Shown here: one piece after another, positions 1 to 11,728 of the stretch
Layout: the number at the start of each line of letters is the position of its first letter
How positions within the stretch are numbered: position 1 is the first letter of the stretch
Notes under the pieces: model-generated
Databases searched by the model: none
The model's input: only the letters and a program-made list of their open reading frames with translations
Told to the model about the DNA's origin: nothing
Assembly (NCBI GenBank): GCA_036936605.1
Contig: JAUPFV010000001.1
Location: 246,076,925 to 246,140,924 of the forward strand
Length of the DNA stretch: 64,000 nucleotides
Reading direction: 5' to 3'
Source of the DNA: Limnanthes douglasii subsp. nivea
Taxonomy: Eukaryota > Streptophyta > Magnoliopsida > Brassicales > Limnanthaceae
Position numbers and translations under genes: made by a program

Positions 1-1261
1 AGGAAGAGAAGGTCAAAAACACCGGAGGAACCTTGGTTGTCTTTGTTTAACCATTTTCCTTCGAGTTCTATAAACTCGCGGCTAACGTACACCAGTCAGT
101 TCAGGTACTTACTCTTCTTTAATCGAATTTGTATGTTTCTCTAGGAAACTCAGGGCCAGTCTTCTCATCCTAGTTAAGATATGAAAGTTTAGTCCCACCT
201 GACAAAATTGAAATATTTTTGTCCAAGACTTTGCATTTCTCTAACAAGGGTGAATATTGTTTGTTTCCAGATGTCTCGACAAGGCTGCGATCCTAACAGC
301 CGATGACGAAACAAACACAGATGGATCTGCTCGTGATCCATGGAAACTTAGCACTATGCAGAAAGTTGAAGAAGTGAAATGCATCATTAGACTGACTCCA
401 ATATGGTTTGCAGCTCTGATATACTATCTCGCCATAATCCAACAACAAACGTACGTCGTTTTCCAGGCCTTACAATCGGATAGACGCCTAGGAACTACGA
501 ACTTCAAAATCCCAGCTGCAACTTATAATATATTCACGATGATCAGCCTCACTCTTTGGATTCCTATCTACGACCGTGTCATAACCAAGTACTAAATCTT
601 CTTGTTCTATTAAGGTAGTCATATTTTTTATAAATGAATTCTCGCTCACTTGACATGTATCTTTACTAGGTACCTCCTCCAAAGATTCAAAACCAAGCGA
701 GGAACCCGCGGTATAACGATCCTCCAAAGAATGGGAATCGGAATGGTAATTTCAGTAGGCACCATGATACTATCCGGCCTTGTCGAAAACAAAAGAAGAC
801 ATCTTGCATTAACTAATCCGGTAGGAGTCGAATCGAGACGCGGCTCGATTTCTGCCTTATCTGGTCTATGGTTAATACCACAACTAGGATTGATTGGTTT
901 GTCCGAAGCCTTTACAGTAATTGGCCAAATCGAACTTTACTATAAAGAGTTTCCTGAAAATATGAGAAGCATTGCTGGATCCTTTTCGTTCGTGGGATTT
1001 GCTTTGTCGAATTATTTAAGTGGTTTGATTATAACTTTGGTGCATGGGTTCACAGCGGGGTCAAATGAATGGTTGCCTGAAGATCTTAACGAGGGAAGAT
1101 TGGACTATTTTTATTACTTGGTTGCTGGAATTGGAGCTGTTAATTTTTGTTTCTTTGTGCTATGTGCGAAATGGTATAAGTATAAAGGAGTTGATGGTAG
1201 TGATTATGTAACTGAGGTTAATATGGTGGGAGGATCTAAAGCTGAAAATCCATTAGTTTGA
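1..1261 (+). CDS. NRT1/PTR family (NPF, subfamily 2-like) transporter, 3' part
   Basis: Partial gene whose 5' half lies outside the window. Three exons join in frame: 1-104, 271-588 and 670-1261 (stop TGA 1259-1261), giving 337 residues of a family that is normally about 590. Introns 105-270 and 589-669 are GT-AG. Visible family marks are QFRCLDKAA across the first junction, [30 protein letters not shown], the pair WLIPQLGL and GLSEAF, FPENMRS, and a C-terminal [10 protein letters not shown] membrane helix followed by KWYKYKG. These are characteristic of the plant proton-coupled nitrate/peptide transporter family and resemble NPF2 members, which move nitrate, glucosinolates or other metabolites across plasma or vacuolar membranes. 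The substrate cannot be told from this part. No frame break is seen, so it looks functional. Subfamily assignment is inference. Confidence 0.93.
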
Positions 1262-1974
1262 AAAAATATACTTTTAGTAATTAAATAAGCTAGATATTAA
1301 TAATATTTATTATAATGATTATAAATAAGCTTTCAATTTCTCATGTTTTGTATATAGATAGATCCATCATCATTTTCGTTGGATTTTTCGGAAAAATATA
1401 TATTTTATTTTCAAATAAATAATACTTCATATTATAATTGTATTTCTTTTCAGGATTTTTTTTATAGCAGAAAAATAATTTATTAATTTGGGTAGAATTT
1501 GGTGGCCTACGAAAGTACCTGACTTAATGAAAATTATCATAAAATATAGATCCATAAGCTTCTAAATTTGAAAAACGCGCTAAGATTGCACCTTTAAAAC
1601 TTCAGCGGACTTCACTTCATCTTCTTCTTTCTTCCTTAGTTTCAGTTTAGAGAGCTACCATTAAAGACAACCATAAGCTTGAAATTGGTGTGATTTCAAA
1701 TGGTATCTGCATATGATTCCAAGTTTTGTATCCGTAAATGTGAAGATGAAACTAAGTTGACTCAGAGACCAGTATTTTGAGGTTGGGAGGCTGTAAGGCT
1801 TCATTTTTTCTACTTCATTGTACTTTGTTGTCTTTAATTTTGCTTTATTATTGCTACAAAATGAAGATACACTTAAGAACAAAACAGAGGTAAACTATAC
1901 TGGAGCTCAAAGGTAAGATTGTTTTCCAGTTCTGATATAACCTATATGTGAATTCTCTAAGAACACAATTGTTT
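1262..1974. other. 3' flank of transporter gene, no gene seen
   Basis: AT-rich sequence after the transporter stop codon, with AATAAA-like stretches around 1424-1430 that could serve in 3'-end formation. The open frame at 1661-1882 on the - strand resembles no family I know and is not supported. Confidence 0.5.
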
Positions 1975-2325
1975 CTAGTTTTTTGGTGACTTAAATTCTT
2001 TGTAATCAATTTTCATTTTACATTTTAGGGTCCAGCGAGCTAGCCAATCAGCAACAGTGTTTTGGTCCCTAAAAATGAAATGAAATGACATATTTTTGTT
2101 AATCAATGATTGAATACTTTTGATTACTAAAGTTAGATAGATTGAGACTTTTCCTTGACGCAATTAGAGATATAAGAATTTGGGAATCATATTCAATGTC
2201 TACTTCCCTTAAGCCGATATTTCTGAAAATTTGAAGACCATCGTGCAATGCGCGTGCCTCTACCTTCAACGAAGTTACTTTCTCATAGTTGTTTCTGTAG
2301 CCAGTTATGATTTCTTTTCATGATC
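1975..2325 (-). pseudogene. RNase H (RVT_3-type) fragment of a non-LTR retrotransposon
   Basis: On the - strand, starting near 2325, the translation shows the RVT_3 RNase H pattern found at the C-terminal end of plant LINE polyproteins: VEARALHDGLQ, then REVDIEYDSQILI with the DS pair, and near the end FIFRDQNTVADWLAR, matching the family's xHxxREaNxxADxLA motif. Stops and frame changes separate the parts, so it is a relic. No EN or RT sequence was recognised beside it, so it is either a severely truncated LINE or a scrap left by deletion. It may be an old relative of the LINE RNase H at 50459-50895. Confidence 0.7.
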
Positions 2326-2339
2326 TTAAATCTTCTTTT

Positions 2340-3800
2340 AAATATTAACTTATTTTCATGTAAAGTAGTGATAAGGTTGTATAAAAAAATAACCTCTCAT
2401 ATCCATTATTCAATATTCAATCTCTATATCTCATCTCCGATCGACCATTAACGATCTCCAATTAATAAAAGTAAGATAAAAATAGCAGAGTAACAAAACA
2501 ATAAAAAAAATATACAAGTGCGACGAAATTGAGACAAAGTTTGTAGGTAAAAAACATTAAAGCAAAGGTCGCAGATACATTAAAACGGAGACAAAAACGA
2601 CTAAAAAACAAAACAATAATTAAGAGGACCTTAAACAAAATAATAGATGATAATATAATCGATTCCGTCATACTTTTTGAATTATATAGTATTTCATATT
2701 TTCAAACTATATTTCCTGTGATTTATTGTTTTTTAGCATTTATAGTTTGACAAAACATTTTTGTTTGACTGTTTTTTGTCTTTTCTAAATAGATAATATG
2801 CATTTTTGTATTTTTTAAACATTATTTTTGTTTCCATATTTTTTACATGTTATTTTATTTTGTGTTATATGAATAAAGAAAATCCCAAACTTTAATACTA
2901 TTCACTCCCTAAACTTTCAATATTTCTTACTTAATACCTACTTTATGACTTAAGTCCCACTCAATATACAATTTAAATAACAATACCTTAAATATAATCG
3001 ACCATGTATATAACCTTTTTCCAGAAGTTGATTTTTTTATCTCATTTTGACATTTTAAATATTTGAAATTGATAAGGCGCATGTCTCATTTTATCTCATT
3101 ATTTTATCTCATTTTTCTCATTGTTGGTTTCATTGCAAATCGAATTTATCACTTTATCATGAACCAACTTTTAGCTTTAGTTAAAAGTTACCTAAAGAAC
3201 TGTTTTTATCGGAGTATCGATTATCGTAATCGGAGTACTAAACCTGGTTCATCGAAGTATCTTAGCAGATTTTTCAAATGAGTTGTTCGTTGTGTATCCT
3301 TGTTATAACATTTTTGTTTGGTCGTTAGAGTATCAAAGGTGAGCAGGTTTATTATGTTCGTCATCGGAGTATTCATCTTTTTTTTTTAGAAATCGGTTGT
3401 ATAATAGTAGGTTTTCATCTGTTTTCCTTTTATAATAAGTTATAAATTGATTGTATAATGTATTTCTCTTAATTAGTAATTTTTTTAGGTTGGGAAATAT
3501 GCATGGAGTCAATTTTAGAGTTTGTAGTTATGTTTTTTTGAAGATGCGAGTTGATCAGGATAGAAGATACGACCCATGTCCATGTGAAAATACGATCCAT
3601 GTACACGTGAACATTCGATCCTAGTAGAAATATTATTAGTGGGACATGCAATTCATTTGGTATATACCATACGAGACGTTTGAAAATATCAGATGTATCG
3701 CATATCTAAGAGGTTAACGTGTTATTCATGCGAGATTATGCATTGATATTATGTAAAAAAGTTTACTTCTCCTAATTGTTTCTTAATTGTTCAATACAGG
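2340..3800. other. AT-rich intergenic DNA, no gene seen
   Basis: Very AT-rich with poly-A and poly-T tracts. Open frames at 2462-2671 and 3063-3281 are short, biased to the base composition and match no family pattern. The stretch may include the decayed 5' end of the MULE that follows, but no terminal inverted repeat could be identified. Confidence 0.4.
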
Positions 3801-3821
3801 TAAGAAATATCTAAGCCACGA

Positions 3822-5790
3822 GTGTGTAATGTAAAAGATGGTGGTGAAACTGCAATTGTTTCTCTTACTGAGTTTGAAAACTTTAAAAGTATTCAAAACT
3901 ATTTTAAAAGTAGATGTGATATATTGGTTAGAGGTAAGTATAGTATTACATACTATTGTGGTGAAAATCGAAATTGTTTATTTATAAGTGAGACAGACTT
4001 TGTGGGTTTGATAGTATATCTTGATGTCGAGTGTTTAAAAAACGTTAATTTTTTTATAGAACAACATTCAGTTGATAAGGTTAGAAGAAATACATAAAGA
4101 GGCTATAAGTTTGGGAGAAGCCTCAAATCATTAATTAAATAGTAGAGAGAGTAGTAATGGGTTAAGTTTTTTTGTCATAAAAAATGCTTGTTACTACTAG
4201 TTAGGCTGATGCAATTACAGGTGTTGGTCAAGTTATTTATCAAGGTGTTGTAGGTCTAAGGTCATCTTTATATCAATATACCTTAGAGCATGGTTTTTGT
4301 TTCAAATATATGCATAATACAAGATGTAAGATTCTTATGTGAAAATAAAGTCTCAGCTGGATGTAAATGGAGACTTTATGCATAACTTAATTCCATTACC
4401 GTCTTTATGATTATTAAAAGATTTGTTAAACGATATACTTGCAGCCTCAGTTTTTCCAAACAATATCGGAGACATTTGACATCCGAGTTGATTGTTATAA
4501 AAATTCATGATTCTATTAGAACATGCAATTCCATGACAACCAACAGTGTAAAATCCACTGTTAAACATGATTACGGTTTAGATAATTCTTACTGTTTCTC
4601 AAGGAAGGCTTTAGAGAAAGAAATGATGAGATTTTTTGGAGATAGTTTTATTTCCTTTAATTTACTCAATTGATACTTCAAAAGATTTAAGATTCGTGAT
4701 ATTATGTCTGATTACCATTTTGGAATATACTTATGAAAATAACTTCAAGCGTTGTTTCATAGCATTCGGTTCGTATCTTCAAGGTTTTCATTCATGTCGT
4801 CCGATTTTATTTGTCGATAAAATATTTTTTACCAGCAAGCATAAGGGTGTATTGCTTTCTTTGATATCAAAACATGGTAAAAATGGTAAGTTTCAAGTCT
4901 TTGTAGTTTTTATTTCATCATATAACATGAAATTTGTGACCATATGGTCATGCGTGACCTTAATGTAATAGCTTTACCTCCCAACACGTGACTCCAGTGT
5001 TGATGACCATGCGAGTCTAGTCATACTGACAATTTAATTATGAGGATAATGACCATGCAATTCTCGTGTTGATGACAATGCGAGTCTAGTATGTTTACAA
5101 TATGATTCTAGTGCAATAAACATCATGCAAGTCATATTATACCAGTTTAATGTGTTTTGTAGGTATACTAACTATTGCATATGGTATTGTTGGTTATGAG
5201 GACTAATTGCAACCATTAACTATTAAGTGTAAATTCATGGTCCTGGAGAGATTGAAACCTCATTTATTAGAACGTCAAATCACTTTTATTTTAGACCGCC
5301 ATTTAGGTATCTATAATGTTGTTTTTTCTTGTATCCAAATTTCTATCATACCTACTGTATTTTTCATCTTGTTTAGAATTTGAGGTATAACCGCATTCTT
5401 TCTAACAGATAGTTTGAATCTAGAATGATTCATAAGTTTAGACAATGTATTTATGTTCTAACTGTAGACATATTTAATGCACAACTTGAAGAGTTTATTA
5501 GTGAAGGAAGGTAGAGATTTATTAACTTTCTCGATAATTTACCTTGGTATAAATATGATCAAGCATTTGTTAAAGGGAAACAATATGGTGTTGTGGCATC
5601 TTATTTAGTTGAATAAATTAACAATCAGATAAACAAATTATATAGTTTACCCATTCTTAAATTAAGTGAAACGATTTGAGTCTTATTTATGACTAAAATA
5701 TCGTGAATTTATTCGGAGGGGCTAAGTTGGAGTAGTAGATTGCTCTTGAGTATGAAAATAAGTTACCAATCTTAAAGTAGGTCGTCCCTA
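3822..5790 (+). pseudogene. Mutator-like element (MULE, MURA-type) transposase relic
   Basis: Domains follow in the usual order of a plant MULE transposase. 3822-4097 resembles the N-terminal PB1-like region. 4240-4400 gives LYQYTLEHGFCFKY and GCKWRLYA, and 4407-4673 gives FVIKRF-like IIKRFVKRYTCS, SIRTCNSM and VKHDYGLD, the MuDR DNA-binding block. 4700-4885 gives FKRCFIAFGS, CRPILFVDKIFF with a catalytic-type D, and KGVLL. After an intron (4886-5162) come AYGIVGYED, FILDRHLGI, and near 5580 KGKQYGVVASYLVE, SLPILKLSE, typical of the C-terminal part. Several stops and frameshifts interrupt the frame, so no active enzyme is made. The product would cut and rejoin DNA at MULE ends. The element ends cannot be placed; the right side runs to the LTR of element A. 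Confidence 0.78.
4886..5162 (+). other. Intron of the MULE transposase
   Basis: GTAAGTTT donor at 4886 and TTTTGTAG acceptor ending at 5162. Removing these 277 bases joins ...KHGKNG to ILTIAYGIV in frame, exactly as the conserved MULE block KDGNNGxxPLAxAIV expects. Inside the intron a unit beginning GTGTTGATGACCATGCGAG occurs at 4997 and again, diverged, at 5066, with a half copy between. Confidence 0.7.
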
Positions 5791-5800
5791 AAGAAGGAGT

Positions 5801-6426
5801 TGTGCCTCCAAATACTCATGATATATTTCTAAAAGTATAATCGAAGGACAAACCTTGAAGGCCTCCTACAAGAATATTGGACCTTACTCCTGAGTCATTT
5901 TAAAGTCTCCCCATATTATATTCGATCCAAATACAACTCATGTAAAGCACCAAGTGACGAAAAGATTAAATATAGATAGGTTGAATCCAAATAGATTTTG
6001 TATGTTAGTCCTCTCAAAAGTATTTTATGAGGACTAAGGAAGCGCTCTGATGAGTACATAATTATCTCAAGGGAAAATTGGACAAATATGTGATTAAGTT
6101 AGCCTTGATTTCATAAATAGAATATTGTAATAATTTAAGAATACTTATATTCGCCTTATTTTAAAAATAGGCCTATTATTTCTATTTGACCCATTAGGCC
6201 CATATTATTAGTATTTGGCCCATTATGCTTATCAGATCAAAGAGGCCTATAAATAGGAAAAATTTGTCTTAATTGAAATGATGAAGCATTTACTTCAAAC
6301 CTATATTGTAAGATTTCATTCTATCTAAATAATTTCTTAAAATAGCTCAATTATCTCTTTACCCTCAATCCAAAAATTAATGTTTTTTGTCTTATTACCT
6401 AAAATACCCTCCAAAATTTATTGACA
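5801..6426 (+). repeat. 5' LTR of element A
   Basis: Starts TGTGCCTCC, ends TTGACA, and is similar by eye over its whole length to 31702-32321. It contains a promoter-like GCCTATAAATAGG (about 6246-6260), as expected before the R region. A degenerate primer-binding site follows 5 bases after the end. The exact start is uncertain within about 20 bp, because some similarity extends slightly upstream into a purine-rich stretch. Confidence 0.7.
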
Positions 6427-6431
6427 TAATC

Positions 6432-6450
6432 AGTAGCAACCACAGTAGGA
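6432..6450 (+). other. Degenerate primer-binding site of element A
   Basis: TAGCAACCACAGTAGGAG, 5 or more bases after the LTR end, matches about two thirds of the better preserved site in element D (TTAGCGACTCCACTGGGGA on the - strand) and sits at the same spacing from the LTR. It would pair with the 3' end of a tRNA to prime reverse transcription. Confidence 0.45.
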
Positions 6451-6849
6451 GCACTATGGAGGTACCCATATAAAAATATCCAAAACCTTGAGTGTTAAGT
6501 TTGCCTTTGAAACACTCTGAAGCATGAATTTTAAAATGCAAATAGATCATTCACATGAAAATTATGGAGTTAGGATCGGAGATTAATCTATCTAAGTACC
6601 ACATCTGAATAATAAAAAGAAAGAAAATTTTCTCATGCAAAAGGATTAAGACTAGTTACGAGATGGCATTGAGGTATTGTGATCTCAAATAGAAACTGTG
6701 ATAACCCCTTTGGGTAAAATCCAATCGGAAGTTCAAAGACCTGAAGGACAATGAAGTGTTAATGAACCAGCAGTACACTCATATACTCAGCCGAGTCCAA
6801 AATAGTATAAGAGAGATCATCTTGAAAACCCATCATGGTTCGAAAAAGG

Positions 6850-7690
6850 AGTGTAAACCCATAGATTGTTCTGAGCTCCCATATTAAAAGTCTCCACATT
6901 CACTCTCTTTGGGCTCGTCAGCATCTGAGTCCATTGATATACCTATATGGACAGCTAAAAGCATATCATTAGACCAAAATTCCTCAAGGACTGACTCCCA
7001 TAATGATCCAAGATTCAGTTTGGGGAATGCATATTAGAAATTTAAGACCATGTTAGATTTATTAGAAGGATCTTGCTTGTCTAAGGACGCCAACATATTA
7101 TCAGTATACTAATTTATTACCTCTTTCTTATCTTTGGCAGCTTGAGTTTTGAGTACTTTAAACTCCCCTTCGAACGTTTTACTAAGAGCATCATGTTCTT
7201 TTAGCTCATTCGATAAATTTCTTATAGCATGACTATCGTATTTACCTTTATCCTTATACCTTTTGATCTACTCTAATTTGGATGATTGCAGCTTGGTGAT
7301 TCCAGCTTTGTTATAAATTTTGTAGGTTGTTAAGATTACCATTTGCACCTGCGATTTGGTTTGATAAAACATGACCTCACTCTTTTTGTTCTTCGAAGGC
7401 CTTTTCGTTACCTTCACACTCATTTTTAAGATAAGTAATATTTTTTATGTGCTCTAACCTCCTTATCTAGCTCCACAAATTGACCTTACAAATCCTAACA
7501 TTCAATGAGAAAGAGCATCTTCTGGTTTGAATTAAAAATGCACATTGACAAGACTATCCGCAAGAAATTATTCTTTGTAGGAGAGTGCTTTGAATTGGTA
7601 TAATCGTCTTCTGTATGGGTCAATCAAGCGTTTTGACATGTTCTGGATGGCTTTTCAAAGTCAGTTTGTGGGTGAAAAAAAAAAGAGAAA
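6850..7690 (-). pseudogene. C-terminal part of antisense ORF, displaced behind the 5' LTR
   Basis: On the - strand this stretch encodes coiled-coil protein like the C-terminal third of the antisense ORFs of B and D: RRRLYQFK near 7590, then lysine/glutamate-rich helix (LSNELKEHDALSK, EGEFKVLKTQAAK), then FPKLNLGSLWES and the acidic DSDADEPKESE near 6910. The B copy shows YPKINLSSFWNE followed by an acidic serine tail at the same place. Stops break the frame. In B and D this part lies next to integrase; here it lies between the primer-binding site and gag, where the N-terminal half of gag should be. Confidence 0.5.
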
Positions 7691-9050
7691 ATAAAGACAC
7701 AATAATTTTGTGTCCATAGTTTATTGGGGAAAGCTTAAAGGATTACAGCAAGCGCTTTGTAGAGACCATAAATAGTTTGTAAAATTTCTCTGAAAAACTA
7801 CCTAAATCTGCTTTTAGGCAAGGGATTCTTCCTGGAATATTGGTCGATATCGTTACCAGTAAAAAAGAAATGTCCTAGAGAGGTTTATTATCATATGTTG
7901 GATAATAAATTATATTAAAAGAGACTAACAGACTAAAATTGAATAATTAACAAATGAGAAATTTATTTGTTTTTCAACAACAAACAACCGTTAGTTCCCA
8001 TCCAAAAGACTTCGGTCAAAATGTATGTTAGACAGAAAAAAAAATTCACAAGGCCACCAATTTAAGCCTTGGGGAAATAAGTGGTTACGTCCTAATCACT
8101 TTGCAAAATCATCTGGTAGCGTTGCCACTATCTACGACAAGACAAAGAATTTTATTTAATTTTAAAGGCCACCACCCATTCATACTCTCAGGAAAAATTA
8201 AAATACCCACCTTTGTATAATATCACAATAATATGGGGCATGATACCAAGTATTGTATTTCATTATAGCAATAAATCCAAACTTTTATTGAAAATGGAAA
8301 ATTAACCACCTTTTGTCAAAGCGCAATCGGGGAGTAGGTCACATGCATTAGTGGTAGGACAAACAGTTATTCGAAGAGAAATGCTAGAAGATGTCCATAA
8401 ATAAGAAAAAACTATGCTAGAAGATGAGGACTCAAGGTATCAAAACCTGGATCATGACCAAGGTCGTATTATGATGATAAATGAGTTTGAAAAGAAAGGA
8501 AAACTCAAAAGGTTGTGTCAATTTTTCGAATTATTGACCATCTCTGGTGAGGATACGGTATCATCACCCTCGAGTTATTCTCGGCAGAAGCATATGGTAA
8601 GATTGACCAACCAATTAAAACGAAAATGTATACTCATATATATCGGAATCCGATGTTATTTCTTGAATCTCATGATGATGATTTGGGAGACGTTGTTGGT
8701 CCATACGATGATGTTGTGGTAAGTGGGGTTACGGTTGAAGGAATGGAAAAAAAAAGATTATGATTGACACAATTAGTTCAGGAAACATTTTATTTTTATC
8801 CACATACAAATAAATATAAACCTACCAATATAATTTGATCGAACTGAACCATAGTAGGATTTATCACGAGCACTATAGATGTGGTTGGAGAGTTTAAAGG
8901 TGAAGCTTTCCTCGGAAAAAGACCTTTCAAAACGGTAGTCAGATTACTCTTTGTAGTTTTTGATGGCACAATTTTTTAAAATGCTATCGTTGGTAGTTCT
9001 TGGTTATCAAGGATACATGTTGTTGTCTCAATTGTTCATTTATGTTTGAA
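7690..9050 (+). pseudogene. Gag (C-terminal half) and protease relic of element A
   Basis: Compared with B: ESLKDYSKRFVE (about 7730-7765) matches the B gag sequence EKLKDYTKRF. 8414-8600 (LDHDQGRI, EKKGKLKRLCQFFELL) aligns with B's LDMDPDKL, KKGHVRSLSEYFESL, the linker before protease. 8880-8960 (GEFKGEAFLGKRPF) aligns with the end of the retropepsin domain. The catalytic Asp-Ser/Thr-Gly segment is not recognisable. Many stops are present, so nothing functional remains. In an active element the protein forms the particle and the protease matures it. Confidence 0.6.
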
Positions 9051-9420
9051 CTGTATTGTTAAGGGCCAAGCTGGAGTTGTTCAGAGCAGCCAAAAAGTGG
9101 CCAGAGAATGTTATGTTACTGTTTTTGGCTCCTATAATGTTATCGAGTATGGAATCTAAAAAATAATAGCAACTAGAGTCCTCTTCGAAATTTGGCAAGG
9201 TGGATGATCTGAGGGAGACTTCTGATTCGGTTACTCCTAACGAAGATATTAAGTTAGATACTTTCCCAAAAAGTAAATGTGTAAATATTGGAGTGTAGTT
9301 TCCACCAATTATAAGTTTACAATTGTTATTTTTCTTATCTGACAATTTTTATATATTTTCTTGGTGTACTAAGGATGTAACGAGTGTCCCTACAAACATC
9401 ATGTGCCATAAGCTAGCAAT

Positions 9421-10540
9421 ATGATTTATACGAAAATCGAGGGCTTTCCTGTTGAAAAATCCAAAGATATTGTTAAAGAGGTAGATCGGTTGATAAAACT
9501 AAGACACATTCAAGAATATCAATACCCTTTATGGACTACAAATCTTGTGCTTGTTGAAAAGAAGAATAGGAAGCTGGGTATGTGTGGTGACTTCACTGAC
9601 CTAAATAGGGGTTGTCTCAAGGATCCATTTCATGTCTCTAAAATTGATTAACTAATAGATTCTACTTATGGAAATAAGTTCCAATAATTCATGGATGCAT
9701 TTGCAAAGTGTAATTAGATATAGATAGATCCAAAGTCCAGGATATTACTATAGTCATAATAAGAAGCCTATATTTCCATAATTAATACTCTTTGGTTTGA
9801 AAACTGTTGGGACCACTTATCAGCATTCACTAAATAAAGCCTTCGATAGTCAAATTCGAAGAACTATTGATGTTCACTTTGATAATATATTAGTAAAACG
9901 TGTGAGGGATAAAGTTCATCTCTCTGATATAAAAGTAACCTCCTTCAATCTAAATGTCACCCATTTAAAATTAAATCAAGAAAAAATATACATTTGGAGT
10001 ACGGTCCATAATTTGTTTAGGTTGTGTGATGAGTGAGAAGGGCATTCAAGCCGACCCAGTACAACTGAATGCATTGCTTCCTATGGCTCCTCATAGATCT
10101 ACCAAATAAGTTTAAACATGGACTAAAAGATTAGTTGTATTAAACATATTTATAAAAAAAAATTGGATAAATATGCACCATTTTTCTAAATTTTAAGAAA
10201 TACGAAGGAGTTTAATTAGACTTTGGAGTGTGATGACTCATTTACCATGTTCTCTGAAGATAATAACTAAGCTAATTTTAAATGAAAAAATGAATATTTA
10301 CTTGGTAGTAGCTGATTAAATAGTAAGCATAGTTTTGGTTCGGGAATCGATGATTACCAACACCCGGTTTACTATATCAGAAAACGTTTGTTGGACACTG
10401 AGAAAATATATTTAAAGCTTGAAAAGTTAGTTTTACCTCTAATAGCAGTAGGCCTAAAAATTAGACCTTATTTTCAAGCACATTCAAATTCTATTCGATT
10501 TTTCCTTCCACTAAAAAATGTTCTACAAAGGCTAGATGCG
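9421..10540 (+). pseudogene. Reverse transcriptase and RNase H relic of element A
   Basis: 9421-9651 is open and reads FPVEKSKDIVKEVDRL, YPLWTTNLVLVEKK, GDFTDLNRGCLKDPFHV, the N-terminal RT block of Tat-type elements. FMDAFAKCN near 9690 keeps the first catalytic aspartate. 9797-10036 covers the palm, where the YIDD box has become HFDN, so the enzyme is dead. 10310-10540 gives YYIRKRLLDTEKIYLKLEKL and IRPYFQAH, the first RNase H domain, ending FFLPLKNVLQRLDASGRMTS. The same blocks occur in B at 20747-21830. Confidence 0.8.
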
Positions 10541-10799
10541 TCGGGCCGAATGACTAGTTGTCAGTAGCATTAGGACACTGTGATATTGAATTTGATCCTT
10601 GAACTGTAGTTAAAGCACAAGTTTTGCAGAGTTTATGGTTGAATTATATTCAAATTGATCACAAATTGAATTCGCTATTGAGAGGCTTGTAAATGAGATG
10701 ACAGTTTGAACATATAGGGGTCAAATATTTTAGGTTTTGGGGCAGGAATTTATTTACTATCTCCTTTCACATATTAAATGTACTAGGCAATACACTTTG

Positions 10800-10966
10800 T
10801 TTCAAGTCATCGAACCATGTAGCAGAGTATGAGGCAGCGTTGGTAGGGTTAAGTCTTGCACAAATATGTGGTGCCAAAACAATTCGTTTGATAAGTGATT
10901 CAAAGTTGCTTATAAATCAAGTCACAATGAGATCCAAAGCAAGAAAATATGATTTGGTAAAATATT
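10800..10966 (+). pseudogene. Second (archaeal-type-like) RNase H fragment of element A, truncated
   Basis: VAEYEAALVGLSLAQICGAKTI, then ISDSKLLINQVTMRSKARKYDLVKYL, match the conserved E and D-S blocks of the extra RNase H of Tat-type elements, as in B (AEYEVILVGLGLAKICGA). The domain stops abruptly near 10966, where the LINE sequence begins. The rest of the linker to integrase is missing on this side. Confidence 0.75.
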
Positions 10967-11716
10967 TGGCCACTACTTCTTTCGATTCTTCACCGCCGAT
11001 AACGCAACCGAGGTCTTGGAGCGAGCCCCCTGGTTCTTCATCAGCCACTCGGTTTTTCTGCGCCGATGGTCCCCCATGGAGTCATTGGAGAGGGAAGCTC
11101 TCAAGGCCATCCCCTTATGGGTGGAATTCCATGGTATGCCTCACGAAGAATGGACTGAAAGGGGGCTCAGCATCCCCGAAATCTCCCTTCGCACCCCCCC
11201 CCCCCTTTATCTCGACAGTAAAACCGTAAACCGATCCTGTCTAAGCTATGCCAGGATCTGCATAATCATGCAGGCGTCAGCCTCATTTCCAACAACAATC
11301 ACCATCGGCTTCCTCGGTAAAGAACACTTCATCCAAGTTGAATTCCAAGGTCTACCAACAATCTGCTCTCGTTGCATATCTTTCGGACATGTTGCTGCTT
11401 CTTGCAAGCACCCCACCGAGACAGTCCATTCGGTGCCTCAACGATGACTAGGTAAGAAACCCATGCAGGAACCTGATGCCCCAGGGATGGTGCTATTGGA
11501 CTCTAGTGAAAGCAACTCTGTCCCCCTGCCCAGCTACGAAAATATGCACACTATAACAAGCGGACCGGGTTGGACAAAGAGCCAAGTGATCGCCAGTAAC
11601 AGTTCAGCAGCCGGGAGAATCAGACACATGGATAGAGAACCCTCCCCAACGAAAATCACCTCACCAAAAGCGACCCAATCAGCAACAAAAATCCTCTCGG
11701 GTATGTACGGGGCAAA
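10967..11716 (+). pseudogene. LINE ORF1 fragment (DUF4283 and CCHC zinc knuckle)
   Basis: From about 10970 the frame reads YFFRFFTADNATEVLERAPW, then RRWSPMESLEREALKAIPLW, the end of a DUF4283 domain. This is followed by the linker VEFHGMPHEEW and the CCHC_4-type knuckle CSRCISFGHVAASC at about 11374. A run of 13 C (11194-11206) lies in it. A stop at 11446 then interrupts the frame. The tail to 11716 is open in another frame and looks like the low-complexity C-terminus. ORF1 binds the LINE RNA. The first part of DUF4283 is missing. Confidence 0.75.
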
Positions 11717-11728
11717 CCCCCTTGTTAT

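Noticed and set aside
2462..2671. Membrane-protein-like frame on the - strand
   Set aside because: Hydrophobicity follows from AT-rich composition; no conserved pattern, start context or neighbours.
9040..9345. Open frame of 101 codons on the - strand
   Set aside because: Lies across the protease-to-RT linker of element A, which reads on the + strand and aligns with B.
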